Source: Paenibacillus cookii (GTDB lineage Bacteria > Bacillota > Bacilli > Paenibacillales > Paenibacillaceae). Taken from it: 44,202 nt of DNA. The position numbers and the translations under genes are program-made. How positions within the stretch are numbered: position 1 is the stretch's first letter; every line of letters begins with the position of its first letter. The stretch lies in assembly GCF_018333375.1 (NCBI RefSeq), contig NZ_BORW01000039.1:1-44202 (forward strand). The letters are read 5' to 3'. The notes beneath the pieces are model-generated. The model worked only from the letters and a program-made list of their open reading frames with translations. It searched no databases and had not been told where the DNA came from. Below, one piece after another: positions 1-7,729 of this stretch.

Positions 1-82
1 AGATCGCTAAGGTCCGCTCGACTTGCATGTATTAGGCACGCCGCCAGCGTTCGTCCTGAGCCAGGATCAAACTCTCCATGAA
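1..82 (-). rRNA. 16S ribosomal RNA, 5' end (partial)
   Basis: The reverse complement begins with the universal bacterial 16S start (AGAGTTTGATCCTGGCTCAG, complement of roughly 56-75) and continues through the conserved region that ends in the ATGCAAGTCGAGCGG block. By E. coli numbering the mature 5' end falls near base 82. Only about the first 80 nt are in the window; the gene runs off the left edge. It follows bofA on the same strand, as rrnA does in B. subtilis. Confidence 0.97.
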
Positions 83-415
83 AGTTTGTGACTCATTTTG
101 AATCTGACGAGAATTTAATTCTCATTTATGCTCGACCATCGATTCGGACACTTGTCATGAACCCGATGATCTCGCGTTTCGGTTTCGTTGCCAAAACCTC
201 ATATCTCACTCGTTGTTCAGTTTTCAAAGATCAAATTCTTTCGTTTTCGTCGCTATCTTCTATCTCAGCAGCAACTCTTATAATATATCATGCTGCCCAT
301 CATTTCGTCAAGTACTTTTTTTAAAAAGTTTTTTACCTTGCTTACCGTTCAGTAAGCTTGTACCTTTTTGAAAGGGGCGAGATATAATGTACCACAGAAC
401 ATAGAGGTCCGTCAA
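83..415 (-). promoter_or_regulatory. rRNA operon tandem promoters P1/P2 and leader
   Basis: No gene lies here; the stretch is the control region of the 16S gene. P1 has TTGACG at 410-415 and TACATT at 386-391, 18-bp spacer, directly after the bofA stop. P2 has TTGACG at 306-311 and TATATT at 282-287, 18-bp spacer. The leader contains a boxA-like segment (TTTGATCTTTGAAAACTGAA on the minus strand, near 213-232), typical of Bacillales rRNA leaders and linked to antitermination and processing. Two tandem sigma-A promoters are normal for rRNA operons in this order. Confidence 0.8.
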
Positions 416-682
416 CTACCCCATCAAAGATATTTTTAAACCGAACAAAAGTGCCACTCCCGGCAGCCCCAAAACCATCACCGTTCCCACCGTAGTCGGA
501 TTCAACGGGATGTACACCTCCGGGATCAGACCCGAGTAATTCACCAGATACAAGCCCAGCGACGCGAGCACCAGATGCGTTCCGAACATTGTCAGCCACC
601 CGAAGCCGATTTTTTTCCGGAACACGATCAACAGGAGCAGCAACAACGATACCGTCATTATTCCCATGACGACCAGCTTCAT
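416..682 (-). CDS. bofA: pro-sigma-K processing inhibitor BofA family protein
   Basis: 88-residue, almost wholly hydrophobic protein with two or three membrane segments and the family's C-terminal pattern (NPTTVGTVMVLGLPGVALL). In B. subtilis BofA holds the SpoIVFB protease in the outer forespore membrane with SpoIVFA and delays pro-sigma-K cleavage during sporulation. The ATG start has a strong AAGGAGGG box 7 nt upstream. It lies between yaaL and the 16S gene, exactly as in B. subtilis, which supports the assignment and a spore-forming host. The stop abuts the -35 box of rRNA promoter P1. Confidence 0.88.
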   Translation of the reverse strand: MKLVVMGIMTVSLLLLLLIVFRKKIGFGWLTMFGTHLVLASLGLYLVNYSGLIPEVYIPLNPTTVGTVMVLGLPGVALLFGLKISLMG

Positions 683-747
683 TCTTTTTCCCTCCTTGGT
701 TTTACAGAAACGGCGATGCCAAATTCAGTGAATGGTTTTTACGCCTG

Positions 748-1032
748 CTATGCCTCTGCCTCCGCCCTTTGCTGTGCCGGAAGCTGAATGCGATTCAACC
801 CCATCCGTTTAGCGGCCCTTAAATGCATCTGGTACTTGAGCTCCGCCGCTTCCAGCATGTAGATCGCGTAATCGATCTGTTCCTCGCCTTCCGCTTCTTC
901 AAAAAAGAGCCTCGCCTGCTCCCACTCCCTCTGCGCCTTGCGCACATCCATAAACACCGCCAATTCTTCATCCTGCTTCTGCTTCAGCTGCCATGCAGGC
1001 ACTTTCGGGTTTTTGTTCCGGAACCACGCCAT
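748..1032 (-). CDS. yaaL: YaaL family protein (DUF2508)
   Basis: Small, charged, probably helical cytosolic protein of unknown function. Residues spaced as in YaaL (Lys-rich start MAWFRNKNPK, then alternating Glu/Arg/Gln helices and a C-terminal AELKYQMHLRAAKRMGL segment) and its place between recR and bofA support the family call. The frame is open to an ATG at 1101, but that start has no ribosome binding site and would add a hydrophobic stretch not seen in YaaL. The ATG at 1032, behind a G-rich TTGGGGGC, gives 94 residues, close to the family's usual 70-90. Start choice is moderately certain; function is not known. Confidence 0.75.
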   Translation of the reverse strand: MAWFRNKNPKVPAWQLKQKQDEELAVFMDVRKAQREWEQARLFFEEAEGEEQIDYAIYMLEAAELKYQMHLRAAKRMGLNRIQLPAQQRAEAEA

Positions 1033-1186
1033 CACCCAAGCCCCCAATCCATAAAAATGAATAGTGATCCAACCGCCTAACCGCTCTCCATTTTCATTCA
1101 TACGGGACGAAGGACAAACTTAGAACCAAAAAAGGAAGCCCCGGCCCGGGACTTCCTTTAAACGTGCAGTTCCATTGAAACATCGA

Positions 1187-1783
1187 TTACAATTGACGCC
1201 GGCCCTCCAGCGCCTTGGATAGGGTGACTTCGTCGGCGTATTCCAAATCCCCGCCCACCGGCAGGCCATGGGCAATTCGCGTAACGACAAGGTCAAAGGG
1301 ACGAACGAGCCGCGATATGTACATTGCGGTCGCTTCGCCTTCAATATTCGGATTCGTCGCCAAAATAAGCTCCTTCACGCGTTCATCGCTGAGGCGCGTC
1401 AACAGCTCTTTCAGCCGGATGTCATCCGGGCCCACTCCCTCCATCGGCGAGATGGCGCCCTGCAAGACGTGATAATACCCGTTAAACTCTTTGGTCCGTT
1501 CCATGGCCACAAGGTCCTTCGGATCCTGCACCACGCAGATGACGGACGAATCCCGGGTCTTATCCTGGCAAATCCGGCAAGGGTCGGTGTCCGTAATGTT
1601 GCAGCAGACAGAGCAGTAGTGGAGATTGCGCTTCACACTGACGAGTGCCTTGGCAAAATCGATGACGTCGTCTTCCTTCATATTAAGCACGTGAAACGCC
1701 AGGCGGGCCGCAGTCTTCGGCCCGATGCCCGGCAATCGCGTGAATGCGTCGATCAGCTTGGCGATCGGTTCGGGATAATACAA
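1187..1783 (-). CDS. recR: recombination mediator protein RecR
   Basis: 198 residues, full family length. RecR acts with RecF and RecO to load RecA on gapped single-stranded DNA. Visible parts are the N-terminal helix-hairpin-helix (LPGIGPKTAARLAFHVL, residues 18-34), a four-cysteine zinc finger (Cys57, Cys60, Cys69, Cys72) and a Toprim domain starting at VICVVQDPKDLVAMERT. The start is TTG, with GGAGAGG 9 nt upstream. It follows ybaB by about 30 bp, in the conserved dnaX-ybaB-recR order, and is probably co-transcribed with them. Confidence 0.97.
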   Translation of the reverse strand: MYYPEPIAKLIDAFTRLPGIGPKTAARLAFHVLNMKEDDVIDFAKALVSVKRNLHYCSVCCNITDTDPCRICQDKTRDSSVICVVQDPKDLVAMERTKEFNGYYHVLQGAISPMEGVGPDDIRLKELLTRLSDERVKELILATNPNIEGEATAMYISRLVRPFDLVVTRIAHGLPVGGDLEYADEVTLSKALEGRRQL

Positions 1784-1811
1784 AACGTTAGGCCTCTCCT
1801 TCTGCCTTCAA

Positions 1812-2123
1812 TTAGAACAATCCAGGAATTTTCATGCCGCCGGTGAATTTGCTCATATCGGCGTTGGCGATATCGTCCGCTTTGGTCAATGCGTCGTTAA
1901 CGGCTGTCAGCACAAGGTCCTGCAGCATTTCAACGTCGTCCGGATCAACGGCTTCCGGTTTGATGGTGATGGAAAGCACCTTTTTATGGCCGTTCACTTC
2001 CACCGTAACCACGCCGCCGCCGGAGCTGCCTTCAACCTTTTTCTCGGCAAGGGCTTCTTGGGCCTTCAGCATTTGCTCCTGCATTTTTTTAACCTGTTTC
2101 ATCATTTGGTTCATATTATTCAT
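1812..2123 (-). CDS. YbaB/EbfC family nucleoid-associated protein
   Basis: 103 residues, typical YbaB/EbfC length. The N terminus is Met/Gln/Lys-rich (NNMNQMMKQVKKMQEQMLKAQE), followed by the beta core (VTVEVNGHKKVLSITIKPEAVDPDD) and helical tail (LQDLVLTAVNDALTKADDIA). The family forms dimers that bind DNA without strong sequence preference. ATG start with GAGGAG upstream. It lies between dnaX and recR, a cluster kept across many bacteria; in B. subtilis the gene is called yaaK. Confidence 0.94.
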   Translation of the reverse strand: MNNMNQMMKQVKKMQEQMLKAQEALAEKKVEGSSGGGVVTVEVNGHKKVLSITIKPEAVDPDDVEMLQDLVLTAVNDALTKADDIANADMSKFTGGMKIPGLF

Positions 2124-2177
2124 ACGTATCGTCTCCTCTTTAAAATGATTGGGGTATTGGCGCGCATCATGCGCGGG

Positions 2178-3920
2178 TTAATCTTTTATGATCACGAGAT
2201 CTTCTCCAAACATCTGGAGCGCCTCATCAATCCATGGCTTTTCGTTCGGATCCTTGCCCTCATGCTCGTGTTCCAGCTTCAGTTCCTCTTTCTGCTGGGT
2301 GCCGGCGCCCTCAATGGCCGCAGCCCAATCCCTCTGCATCATCGTCACCAGATGGTAAGGCTTGCCGAGCTTGTCGTGGAGCACGCCTTCGATCACCTGC
2401 TTGTTCGCGGGCTTCTCCGTCGTTTCGCGGTGAATGTTGTTTTTAAAAGCCACCAACACCGCATCCTCCAACACGGATACCGGATCTCCGTCCATAAACC
2501 AGGCGTGGACGGTTACCTTCTCGTCCTTGACGCCCTGGAGGACCTGTCCCCATTGCCGCTGCACTTCCACAAATTCCGGGCTGCTCTTGCGGGCCAGGAA
2601 CTGATCCAAATTGGCCGGGATTTTGGCCGCGGACGACATCCGCGGAGCAGGCTGGGACGCACGCGCAGGGGCCCCCGAAGCAGCGCCGGATGGCACGGAA
2701 CCGCCCTGAATAAGCTTCTCCAGCTTCTTCTCCAGCGCAGCTACTTGGCGCTTCAGCTGGTTCACTTCGGATGAATCCGCGGGCGCTGCGGACGTCTGCC
2801 GGGCCTGCGGCTGATCGAATTCGGCCGCGCTTCCCTGCGGAATGCCGCAAAGCTTGAGCAGCGCCACCTCAAACAAGGTTTGCGGCTGCGAAGAATATTT
2901 CATCTCGCTTTGATAGCGGTTCAAGGTATCGATCATATGAAACAGCTGCTGCCTCGTAAAAGAAGCAGCCATTTCTTTATATTCCTCCGGATGAAGCACC
3001 CGGTCCGTCAGCTGGGTAACGTTCGGAATCATTTGGATCATGAGCAGGTCGCGGAAGTAGTACAGCAGGTTTTCCATGCATTTGTCGGCGCTTTTGCCTT
3101 CCTGCATGAATTCTTCCACGATCTGCAGCACTAGACCCGCATCGCCTTTTTGAATCGCGCCGGCAAGTCTGCCGAACTGTTCGGAGGCGATGCCGCCGGT
3201 CATGCTCAGCACTTGTTCATAGGATACATGACCGCCCGTAAAAGATGCAATCTGATCCAAAATGCTGAGCGCATCCCGCATGCCGCCATCGGATAAGCGG
3301 GCTATATACTGAAGGGCCTCGGTTTCGGCTTCCATTCCTTCTTCTTTGGCGATTTGCGCAAGCCGCTGCGTTTGTTCCTCCAGGGATACCCTGCGGAAAT
3401 CGAAACGCTGACAGCGCGAAATGATGGTAGCCGGCAGCTTGTGGGGCTCCGTCGTCGCCAATATAAACATGACGTGCGGAGGCGGCTCCTCCAATGTCTT
3501 TAACAGCGCGTTAAACGCTTCTGTCGTCAGCATATGCACTTCGTCAATAATGTACACCTTTTGCCGAACTTCGGTCGGTGCATATTTTACTTTCTCGCGC
3601 AGATCACGGATTTCTTCGACGCCACGGTTCGAGGCGGCGTCAATTTCCTGTACGTCCATGACCGCCCCCGCCGTTATTCTCCGGCAGGATTCGCATTCGT
3701 TGCACGGCTCCGGGGCCGGACCGCGTTCGCAGTTGACTGCTTTGGCAAGCACCTTGGCGGTCGTGGTCTTACCGGTTCCGCGCGGACCGCTGAACAGGTA
3801 AGCATGGGAAACCCGCTGCTCGCGGATGGCGTTCTGCAGCGTCTGAATAATATGCTGTTGTCCAACCATGTCCTGAAACGACTGCGGCCTCCAGGCACGG
3901 TAGAGCGCTATATGTTTCAC
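2178..3920 (-). CDS. dnaX: DNA polymerase III subunit gamma/tau
   Basis: 580 residues. The clamp-loader ATPase organises the replicase and loads the sliding clamp. Seen in order: Walker A GPRGTGKT (45-52), zinc-binding Cys64/Cys73/Cys76/Cys79, Walker B region VYIIDEVHML, the SRC box (IISRCQRFDFRR), domain III, then a Ser/Ala/Pro-rich linker (about 370-440) and a C-terminal tau domain. The start is GTG with AAAGAGGG 8 nt upstream. I did not see an obvious slippery heptamer for making a short gamma form. It lies downstream of the SRP RNA, from which it is separated by a terminator. Confidence 0.97.
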   Translation of the reverse strand: MKHIALYRAWRPQSFQDMVGQQHIIQTLQNAIREQRVSHAYLFSGPRGTGKTTTAKVLAKAVNCERGPAPEPCNECESCRRITAGAVMDVQEIDAASNRGVEEIRDLREKVKYAPTEVRQKVYIIDEVHMLTTEAFNALLKTLEEPPPHVMFILATTEPHKLPATIISRCQRFDFRRVSLEEQTQRLAQIAKEEGMEAETEALQYIARLSDGGMRDALSILDQIASFTGGHVSYEQVLSMTGGIASEQFGRLAGAIQKGDAGLVLQIVEEFMQEGKSADKCMENLLYYFRDLLMIQMIPNVTQLTDRVLHPEEYKEMAASFTRQQLFHMIDTLNRYQSEMKYSSQPQTLFEVALLKLCGIPQGSAAEFDQPQARQTSAAPADSSEVNQLKRQVAALEKKLEKLIQGGSVPSGAASGAPARASQPAPRMSSAAKIPANLDQFLARKSSPEFVEVQRQWGQVLQGVKDEKVTVHAWFMDGDPVSVLEDAVLVAFKNNIHRETTEKPANKQVIEGVLHDKLGKPYHLVTMMQRDWAAAIEGAGTQQKEELKLEHEHEGKDPNEKPWIDEALQMFGEDLVIIKD

Positions 3921-4070
3921 TTGCTATACCCTCTTTCAACTTCCACTTGCGTGCATGTTCGTCGCTTCATCATTATACTATAATCCGGCGCCATACAAAA
4001 CGTCTAACCGATTTTGATGAATTCGCTTTTTTTGACATTGAGCCCAGAATTGTGATAAAAGAACCCAAAC

Positions 4071-4105
4071 AAAAAAGCATCCTTGCAAATGCAAAGATGC
4101 TTACC
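4071..4105 (-). terminator. intrinsic terminator of the SRP RNA
   Basis: On the minus strand a 12-bp stem (AAGCATCTTTGC with GCAAGGATGCTT, 4-nt loop) is followed by a T run. It ends the SRP RNA transcript before dnaX. Confidence 0.85.
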
Positions 4106-4122
4106 GGTTCACGATATGTAAT

Positions 4123-4397
4123 ACCGTGCACCTGTTATTGATTATTGTGATCCAAGCGGCTCCCCTGAGCAACGACTCGGGCTAGGCCACCCTCCGGCAC
4201 AAGAGCGGGCTTGCTTATGGCTGCTTCCTTCCGGACCTGACCAGGTTCACAAGTGCTCATTGCGGAGGACCCAACCGTCAACATCGCACGCAGGGACCAA
4301 ACCTCACATCAACAAAACCTCTAACAGGAATTCAACCTCGCTACAGCGGATTGCGAGTTACAGGGCACCGCTACCTCCCCGTCTAGCACGGCAAGGA
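4123..4397 (-). ncRNA. ffs: signal recognition particle RNA (large, Bacillus type)
   Basis: About 275 nt, the size of the B. subtilis scRNA (271 nt), which keeps the Alu domain that E. coli 4.5S lacks. The minus strand carries the S-domain core GTCAGGTCCGGAAGGAAGCA (complement near 4218-4237), where Ffh binds. The 5' segment (CCGTGCTAGACGGGGAGGTA) and 3' end (AGGTGCACGGT) pair to close the Alu domain. Its place directly upstream of dnaX matches B. subtilis, but tadA, normally on its other side, is absent here. The 5' end was set from the promoter. Confidence 0.95.
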
Positions 4398-4399
4398 TT

Positions 4400-4428
4400 A
4401 GTATAGTTCATTTCAGGGCAAAGTGCAA
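4400..4428 (-). promoter_or_regulatory. sigma-A promoter of the SRP RNA
   Basis: TTGCAC at 4423-4428 and TATACT at 4400-4405 with a 17-bp spacer. The predicted start, a few bases downstream, agrees with the 5' end of the SRP RNA by homology. Confidence 0.85.
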
Positions 4429-4547
4429 CCCGCAGCAAAAGTTGGCACAAAACAACCGTCGAAAATTCATTGGACGCAGCTAATCGGCACGCTTCAAAAA
4501 TACTGCCGCGGTCATGATCTACTCCGTTCGAAGCGCCGATTCGCAAT

Positions 4548-4584
4548 AGAAAAAATCCCTCGCCCGCGGTGCGGACAAGGGATT
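4548..4584 (-). terminator. terminator after rpmE
   Basis: GC-rich hairpin on the minus strand (AATCCCTTGTCCGC pairing with CGGGCGAGGGATT) followed by a run of T, 14 bp after the rpmE stop. Confidence 0.85.
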
Positions 4585-4597
4585 GGTTGTATGCGTA

Positions 4598-4795
4598 TTA
4601 GATACCGTATTTCTTTTTAAATCTATCAACACGGCCGCCGGCATCCACGAATTTCTGTTTGCCTGTAAAGAACGGATGGCAGTTGGAGCAAATCTCAACG
4701 CGCAGATCCTCTTTAACGGAACCCGTTTCGAACGTATTGCCGCAAGCACATGTTACGGTCGTTACGTGGTATTTTGGTTGAACCTCTTGTTTCAT
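4598..4795 (-). CDS. rpmE: 50S ribosomal protein L31 (zinc-binding type)
   Basis: 65 residues from the chosen ATG. The CxC and CxxC pairs (CACGNTF and CSNCHPF) are the zinc ligands of the C+ form of L31; the C-terminal GKQKFVDAGGRVDRFKKKYG block is diagnostic. The frame opens at a GTG 9 bp earlier, but AGAGGTG lies 6 nt before ATG 4795, which is therefore the likely start. In B. subtilis rpmE follows rho directly; here a radical SAM gene lies between them. A own promoter is visible upstream. The zinc form suggests a zinc-free paralogue may exist elsewhere, as in B. subtilis (inference). Confidence 0.96.
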   Translation of the reverse strand: MKQEVQPKYHVTTVTCACGNTFETGSVKEDLRVEICSNCHPFFTGKQKFVDAGGRVDRFKKKYGI

Positions 4796-4859
4796 GTCTT
4801 TCACCTCTTTTTGCCCTGAGTCTCATGCGTACACAGAGTTATAATGACACAATACTTAT

Positions 4860-4888
4860 ATTATAACAGGGACAAACGCAATAATCAA
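4860..4888 (-). promoter_or_regulatory. sigma-A promoter of rpmE
   Basis: TTGATT at 4883-4888 and a perfect TATAAT at 4860-4865, 17-bp spacer, about 55 bp upstream of the rpmE ribosome binding site. It lies in the short gap after the radical SAM gene. Confidence 0.8.
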
Positions 4889-4905
4889 CGAAATGTTAGA
4901 ATCTG

Positions 4906-6186
4906 TTAGTCCCGCGCCAAAACTGGCTTTTTCGGCCTTCTCATGCCTTCGGGAGGCACATGGGTATACGAACCGATGACAACGTCAGGCAGCTCGGCCT
5001 GGAAAATCTCGATCATCTGTTTCATGCCGAGGATTTCCCCTTTGGCAGGCGGAATCAGCTCCAGGTAACTCTCCGGATCGATGTTCAAATTGCGCATTTG
5101 AATCAGCTTCAGCCCCGTGCGGCGGGCGAATTCGATCATGGCCTCGATTTCCTCCTCGCGATCGGTCACGCCCGGGAAGATAAGGTAGTTGATCGATGTG
5201 TACACGCCTTGGTCGGAAGCGTATTTCAACGATTTTTCCACATTCGCCAGCGTGTATTTGCGCGGTTTGTAATATGCGTTGTAATGATCGTCCAGCGCGC
5301 TGATCGTGCTGACCCGCATCAGGTCGAGTCCTGCATCGACGATGCCGCGGATAAAATCCGTCAAACCCGCGTTCGTATTGATATTGATATACCCCATATC
5401 GGTGATGGAGCGGACCTCGCGGATCGCCTCGATAATGATCTTTGCCTGGGTGGACGGCTCGCCTTCGCAGCCCTGCCCGAAGCTGATAATCGATTCCGGC
5501 GTCTTCAGGTGCTCCAGCATGATCTGGACGAGCTCCTCTACCTTCGGTTTGAAGTTCATGCGCGTCTGCGGAGCCACAAAACCGCTGTCGTCCGGCTGTT
5601 CGGAGATGCATCCGAAACAACCCGCGTTGCAGGAATAAGACACCGGAACGGCGCCTTCCCAGCGGTTCAAAAACGTATTGGAAGCGGTCAGGCATTCGTA
5701 TCCCAGCGCGCAGTTGGACAAATGCTCGTACAGCCGGTTTTCCGGATATTTCTGTCTAAGGTTTTTAACGCCCAGCTTGAGCTCATCGAGATCGCAGTTC
5801 AGCGGATTCCACTTTTCCGGGTCGTCGGTGAGGCGCGCGGTCGTATAGAACCCCCCGTCCTTCCACACCACGGCGGAATATCCGAACAGCGGCAGCTTAT
5901 AGTCTTTATCCGTCTTCACGTAGCCGGGCAGGCACAGCCGGGTATACCCTTGCGGCAGGAGAGCCCCTACGGCTTGGCCTCCCCCGGGCAGAGGCATCAT
6001 TTCCCCGGTCTCCGGGTCCATGCCGATGGCCCGCGTATTCGGCAAGCCGACCAGCGTGGCTCCTTCCGGCAGCGGGATCAGCTCATCCTCCAAAATTTCC
6101 ACGATCATGTCGCCGCTGCGGGCAAGCCCGTAAAGCGAAGGATGGTCGTATACATTGCCTTTCTCATCTGCATATACCAGGTACAT
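4906..6186 (-). CDS. uncharacterised radical SAM protein
   Basis: 426 residues. A canonical CX3CX2C iron-sulfur motif (Cys186, Cys190, Cys193 in SCNAGCFGCIS) is followed by radical SAM core elements: a glycine-rich SFGQGCEGEP segment resembling the SAM-binding GGE motif, and barrel strands such as YININTNAGL and MRVSTISALDD. The ~180-residue N-terminal part (YADEKGNVYDHPSLYGLARSG) is not one I can name. There is no extra cysteine-rich SPASM tail. ATG start with GAGGAG 6 nt upstream; only 29 bp follow the rho stop, so it is probably co-transcribed with rho. Substrate and product are unknown; the place among rho and rpmE hints at translation or RNA, but that is inference. Confidence 0.85.
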   Translation of the reverse strand: MYLVYADEKGNVYDHPSLYGLARSGDMIVEILEDELIPLPEGATLVGLPNTRAIGMDPETGEMMPLPGGGQAVGALLPQGYTRLCLPGYVKTDKDYKLPLFGYSAVVWKDGGFYTTARLTDDPEKWNPLNCDLDELKLGVKNLRQKYPENRLYEHLSNCALGYECLTASNTFLNRWEGAVPVSYSCNAGCFGCISEQPDDSGFVAPQTRMNFKPKVEELVQIMLEHLKTPESIISFGQGCEGEPSTQAKIIIEAIREVRSITDMGYININTNAGLTDFIRGIVDAGLDLMRVSTISALDDHYNAYYKPRKYTLANVEKSLKYASDQGVYTSINYLIFPGVTDREEEIEAMIEFARRTGLKLIQMRNLNIDPESYLELIPPAKGEILGMKQMIEIFQAELPDVVIGSYTHVPPEGMRRPKKPVLARD

Positions 6187-6215
6187 GGTGTTCTCCTCTT
6201 TGTTCGTAAAAGTAT

Positions 6216-7550
6216 TTATGTGAGCGGCACCGAAGCCGCAGCAGGTCTAGAGCTTCTCCGGTTTCCTCCGCCATGGCTGCTGCCCGAGCTTTTGCCGTTG
6301 CTCACGCCGCTGACGTCGAAGGATGCCAAAAATTCCGCATTCGTTTTACAGTCCCGGAGCTTTTTCAGGAATCCTTCCACAAAGTCGGCCGATTCATTCA
6401 TGTTTTTGCGGATCGCCCAAATCGTATCCAGCTCTTCCTTCGTCAGCAGCACCTCTTCGCGGCGCGTGCCCGAACGGCGGATGTCGATCGCAGGGAAAAT
6501 GCGGCGTTCCGCCAATTTGCGGTCGAGATGCAGCTCCATGTTGCCCGTTCCTTTAAATTCCTCGTAAATGATGTCGTCCATCCGCGAACCGGTATCGATC
6601 AGCGCCGTCGCCAAAATGGTCAGGCTGCCGCCTTCCTCCACGTTCCGCGCGGAACCGAAAAAGCGTTTGGGACGATGAAATGCCGCCGGATCGATACCGC
6701 CACTCAGCGTGCGTCCGGATGGCGGAATAACCAGGTTATAGGCACGCGCCAAGCGGGTAATGCTGTCCATCAAAATAACGACATCCTTCTTATGCTCCAC
6801 CAGTCGCAGCGCACGCTCAAGCACAAGCTCCGCCACTTTGATATGGTTCTCCGGGAGTTCGTCGAACGTCGAAGCAACCACCTCACCTTTAACGGAACGC
6901 TGCATATCCGTCACTTCCTCGGGACGTTCATCGATGAGCAGTACAAACAGTTCGATTTCGGGATTGTTGGTCGAGATGCTGTTGGCAATTTCCTTTAAGA
7001 GGAGCGTTTTACCTGCTTTCGGAGGTGCGACGATCAAACCGCGCTGTCCCAAACCGACGGGAGCGAGCAAGTCCATAATCCGTGTAGACAAATGGTTAGG
7101 GGATGTTTCAAGCACGAGCTTCTTTTGCGGAAAAAGAGGTGTGAGTGCAGGGAAGTGAAGACGTTCCGCGGCTGTTTCCGGGTTTTCTCCATTGACTGCA
7201 TTGACCTGCAGCAGGCCGAAGTAACGTTCATTTTCTTTAGGCGCCCGGCATTTCCCTGAGACCAGGTCTCCTGTTCTAAGATCGAATTTGCGGATCTGCG
7301 AGGCCGAAATGTAAATATCCTCGGTGCTCGGCAAATAGTTGATCGGTCTGAGGAACCCGTATCCTTCCGGGAGGATTTCCAGAACCCCTTCCATGAACAT
7401 GAGTCCGCTGTGCTCTGCCTGTGCTCTCAAAATGGCAAAAATCAGCTCTTTTTTCTTCAGCTGGCCGTAATACGGGATCTGGTACTTCTTTGCAAGCTTG
7501 TACAGATCGGTCAGCTTCATTTCTTCCAAATCGGCAATTTGCAAATCCAT
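6216..7550 (-). CDS. rho: transcription termination factor Rho
   Basis: 444 residues. Rho is a hexameric RNA helicase that ends transcription at untranslated RNA. Seen are the N-terminal Rho_N helices (LEEMKLTDLYKLAKKYQIPYYG), the cold-shock RNA-binding fold (GVLEILPEGYGFLRP, about 55-69), Walker A APPKAGKT (175-182), Walker B VVILMDSITRLARAYN, and the Q/R loops. It lacks the long charged N-terminal insertion found in actinobacterial Rho. The C-terminal tail is Ser/Gly-rich. ATG start with AGGTGG 7 nt upstream. An unusual inverted repeat lies 100-170 bp upstream. Confidence 0.97.
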   Translation of the reverse strand: MDLQIADLEEMKLTDLYKLAKKYQIPYYGQLKKKELIFAILRAQAEHSGLMFMEGVLEILPEGYGFLRPINYLPSTEDIYISASQIRKFDLRTGDLVSGKCRAPKENERYFGLLQVNAVNGENPETAAERLHFPALTPLFPQKKLVLETSPNHLSTRIMDLLAPVGLGQRGLIVAPPKAGKTLLLKEIANSISTNNPEIELFVLLIDERPEEVTDMQRSVKGEVVASTFDELPENHIKVAELVLERALRLVEHKKDVVILMDSITRLARAYNLVIPPSGRTLSGGIDPAAFHRPKRFFGSARNVEEGGSLTILATALIDTGSRMDDIIYEEFKGTGNMELHLDRKLAERRIFPAIDIRRSGTRREEVLLTKEELDTIWAIRKNMNESADFVEGFLKKLRDCKTNAEFLASFDVSGVSNGKSSGSSHGGGNRRSSRPAAASVPLT

Positions 7551-7645
7551 GTAATAACCACCTATTCAATTTTATAAGTCCTGTCGTACGAAATATTGTT
7601 CTATCAGTCTATGAAAATCCTTATTAAGATAGCATTACCCAAATG

Positions 7646-7720
7646 GGAAGGAGATATGCAATTTTTTCGCAAAAACGTTATACCCTAATGGAATTCGCGA
7701 AAAACGCAAAATCCCCTTCC
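7646..7720. repeat. nested inverted repeat between murA and rho
   Basis: Outer arms GGAAGGAGAT (7646-7655) and ATCCCCTTCC (7711-7720) pair with one mismatch; inner arms TTTTTCGC (within 7662-7670) and GCGAAAAA (7697-7704) pair perfectly. No T run follows on the minus strand, so it is not a classic intrinsic terminator for murA. It sits in the possible rho leader. Confidence 0.55.
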
Positions 7721-7729
7721 GTATGCCAT

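Noticed and set aside
88..324. 78-codon plus-strand frame
   Set aside because: It lies wholly in the leader and promoter region of the rRNA operon on the opposite strand.
2178..3920. programmed frameshift in dnaX
   Set aside because: I saw no slippery A-rich heptamer followed by a stem near codon 430, where E. coli makes gamma.
4960..6567. 535-codon open frame on the plus strand
   Set aside because: Antisense shadow of the radical SAM and rho genes, without a recognisable domain or ribosome binding site.
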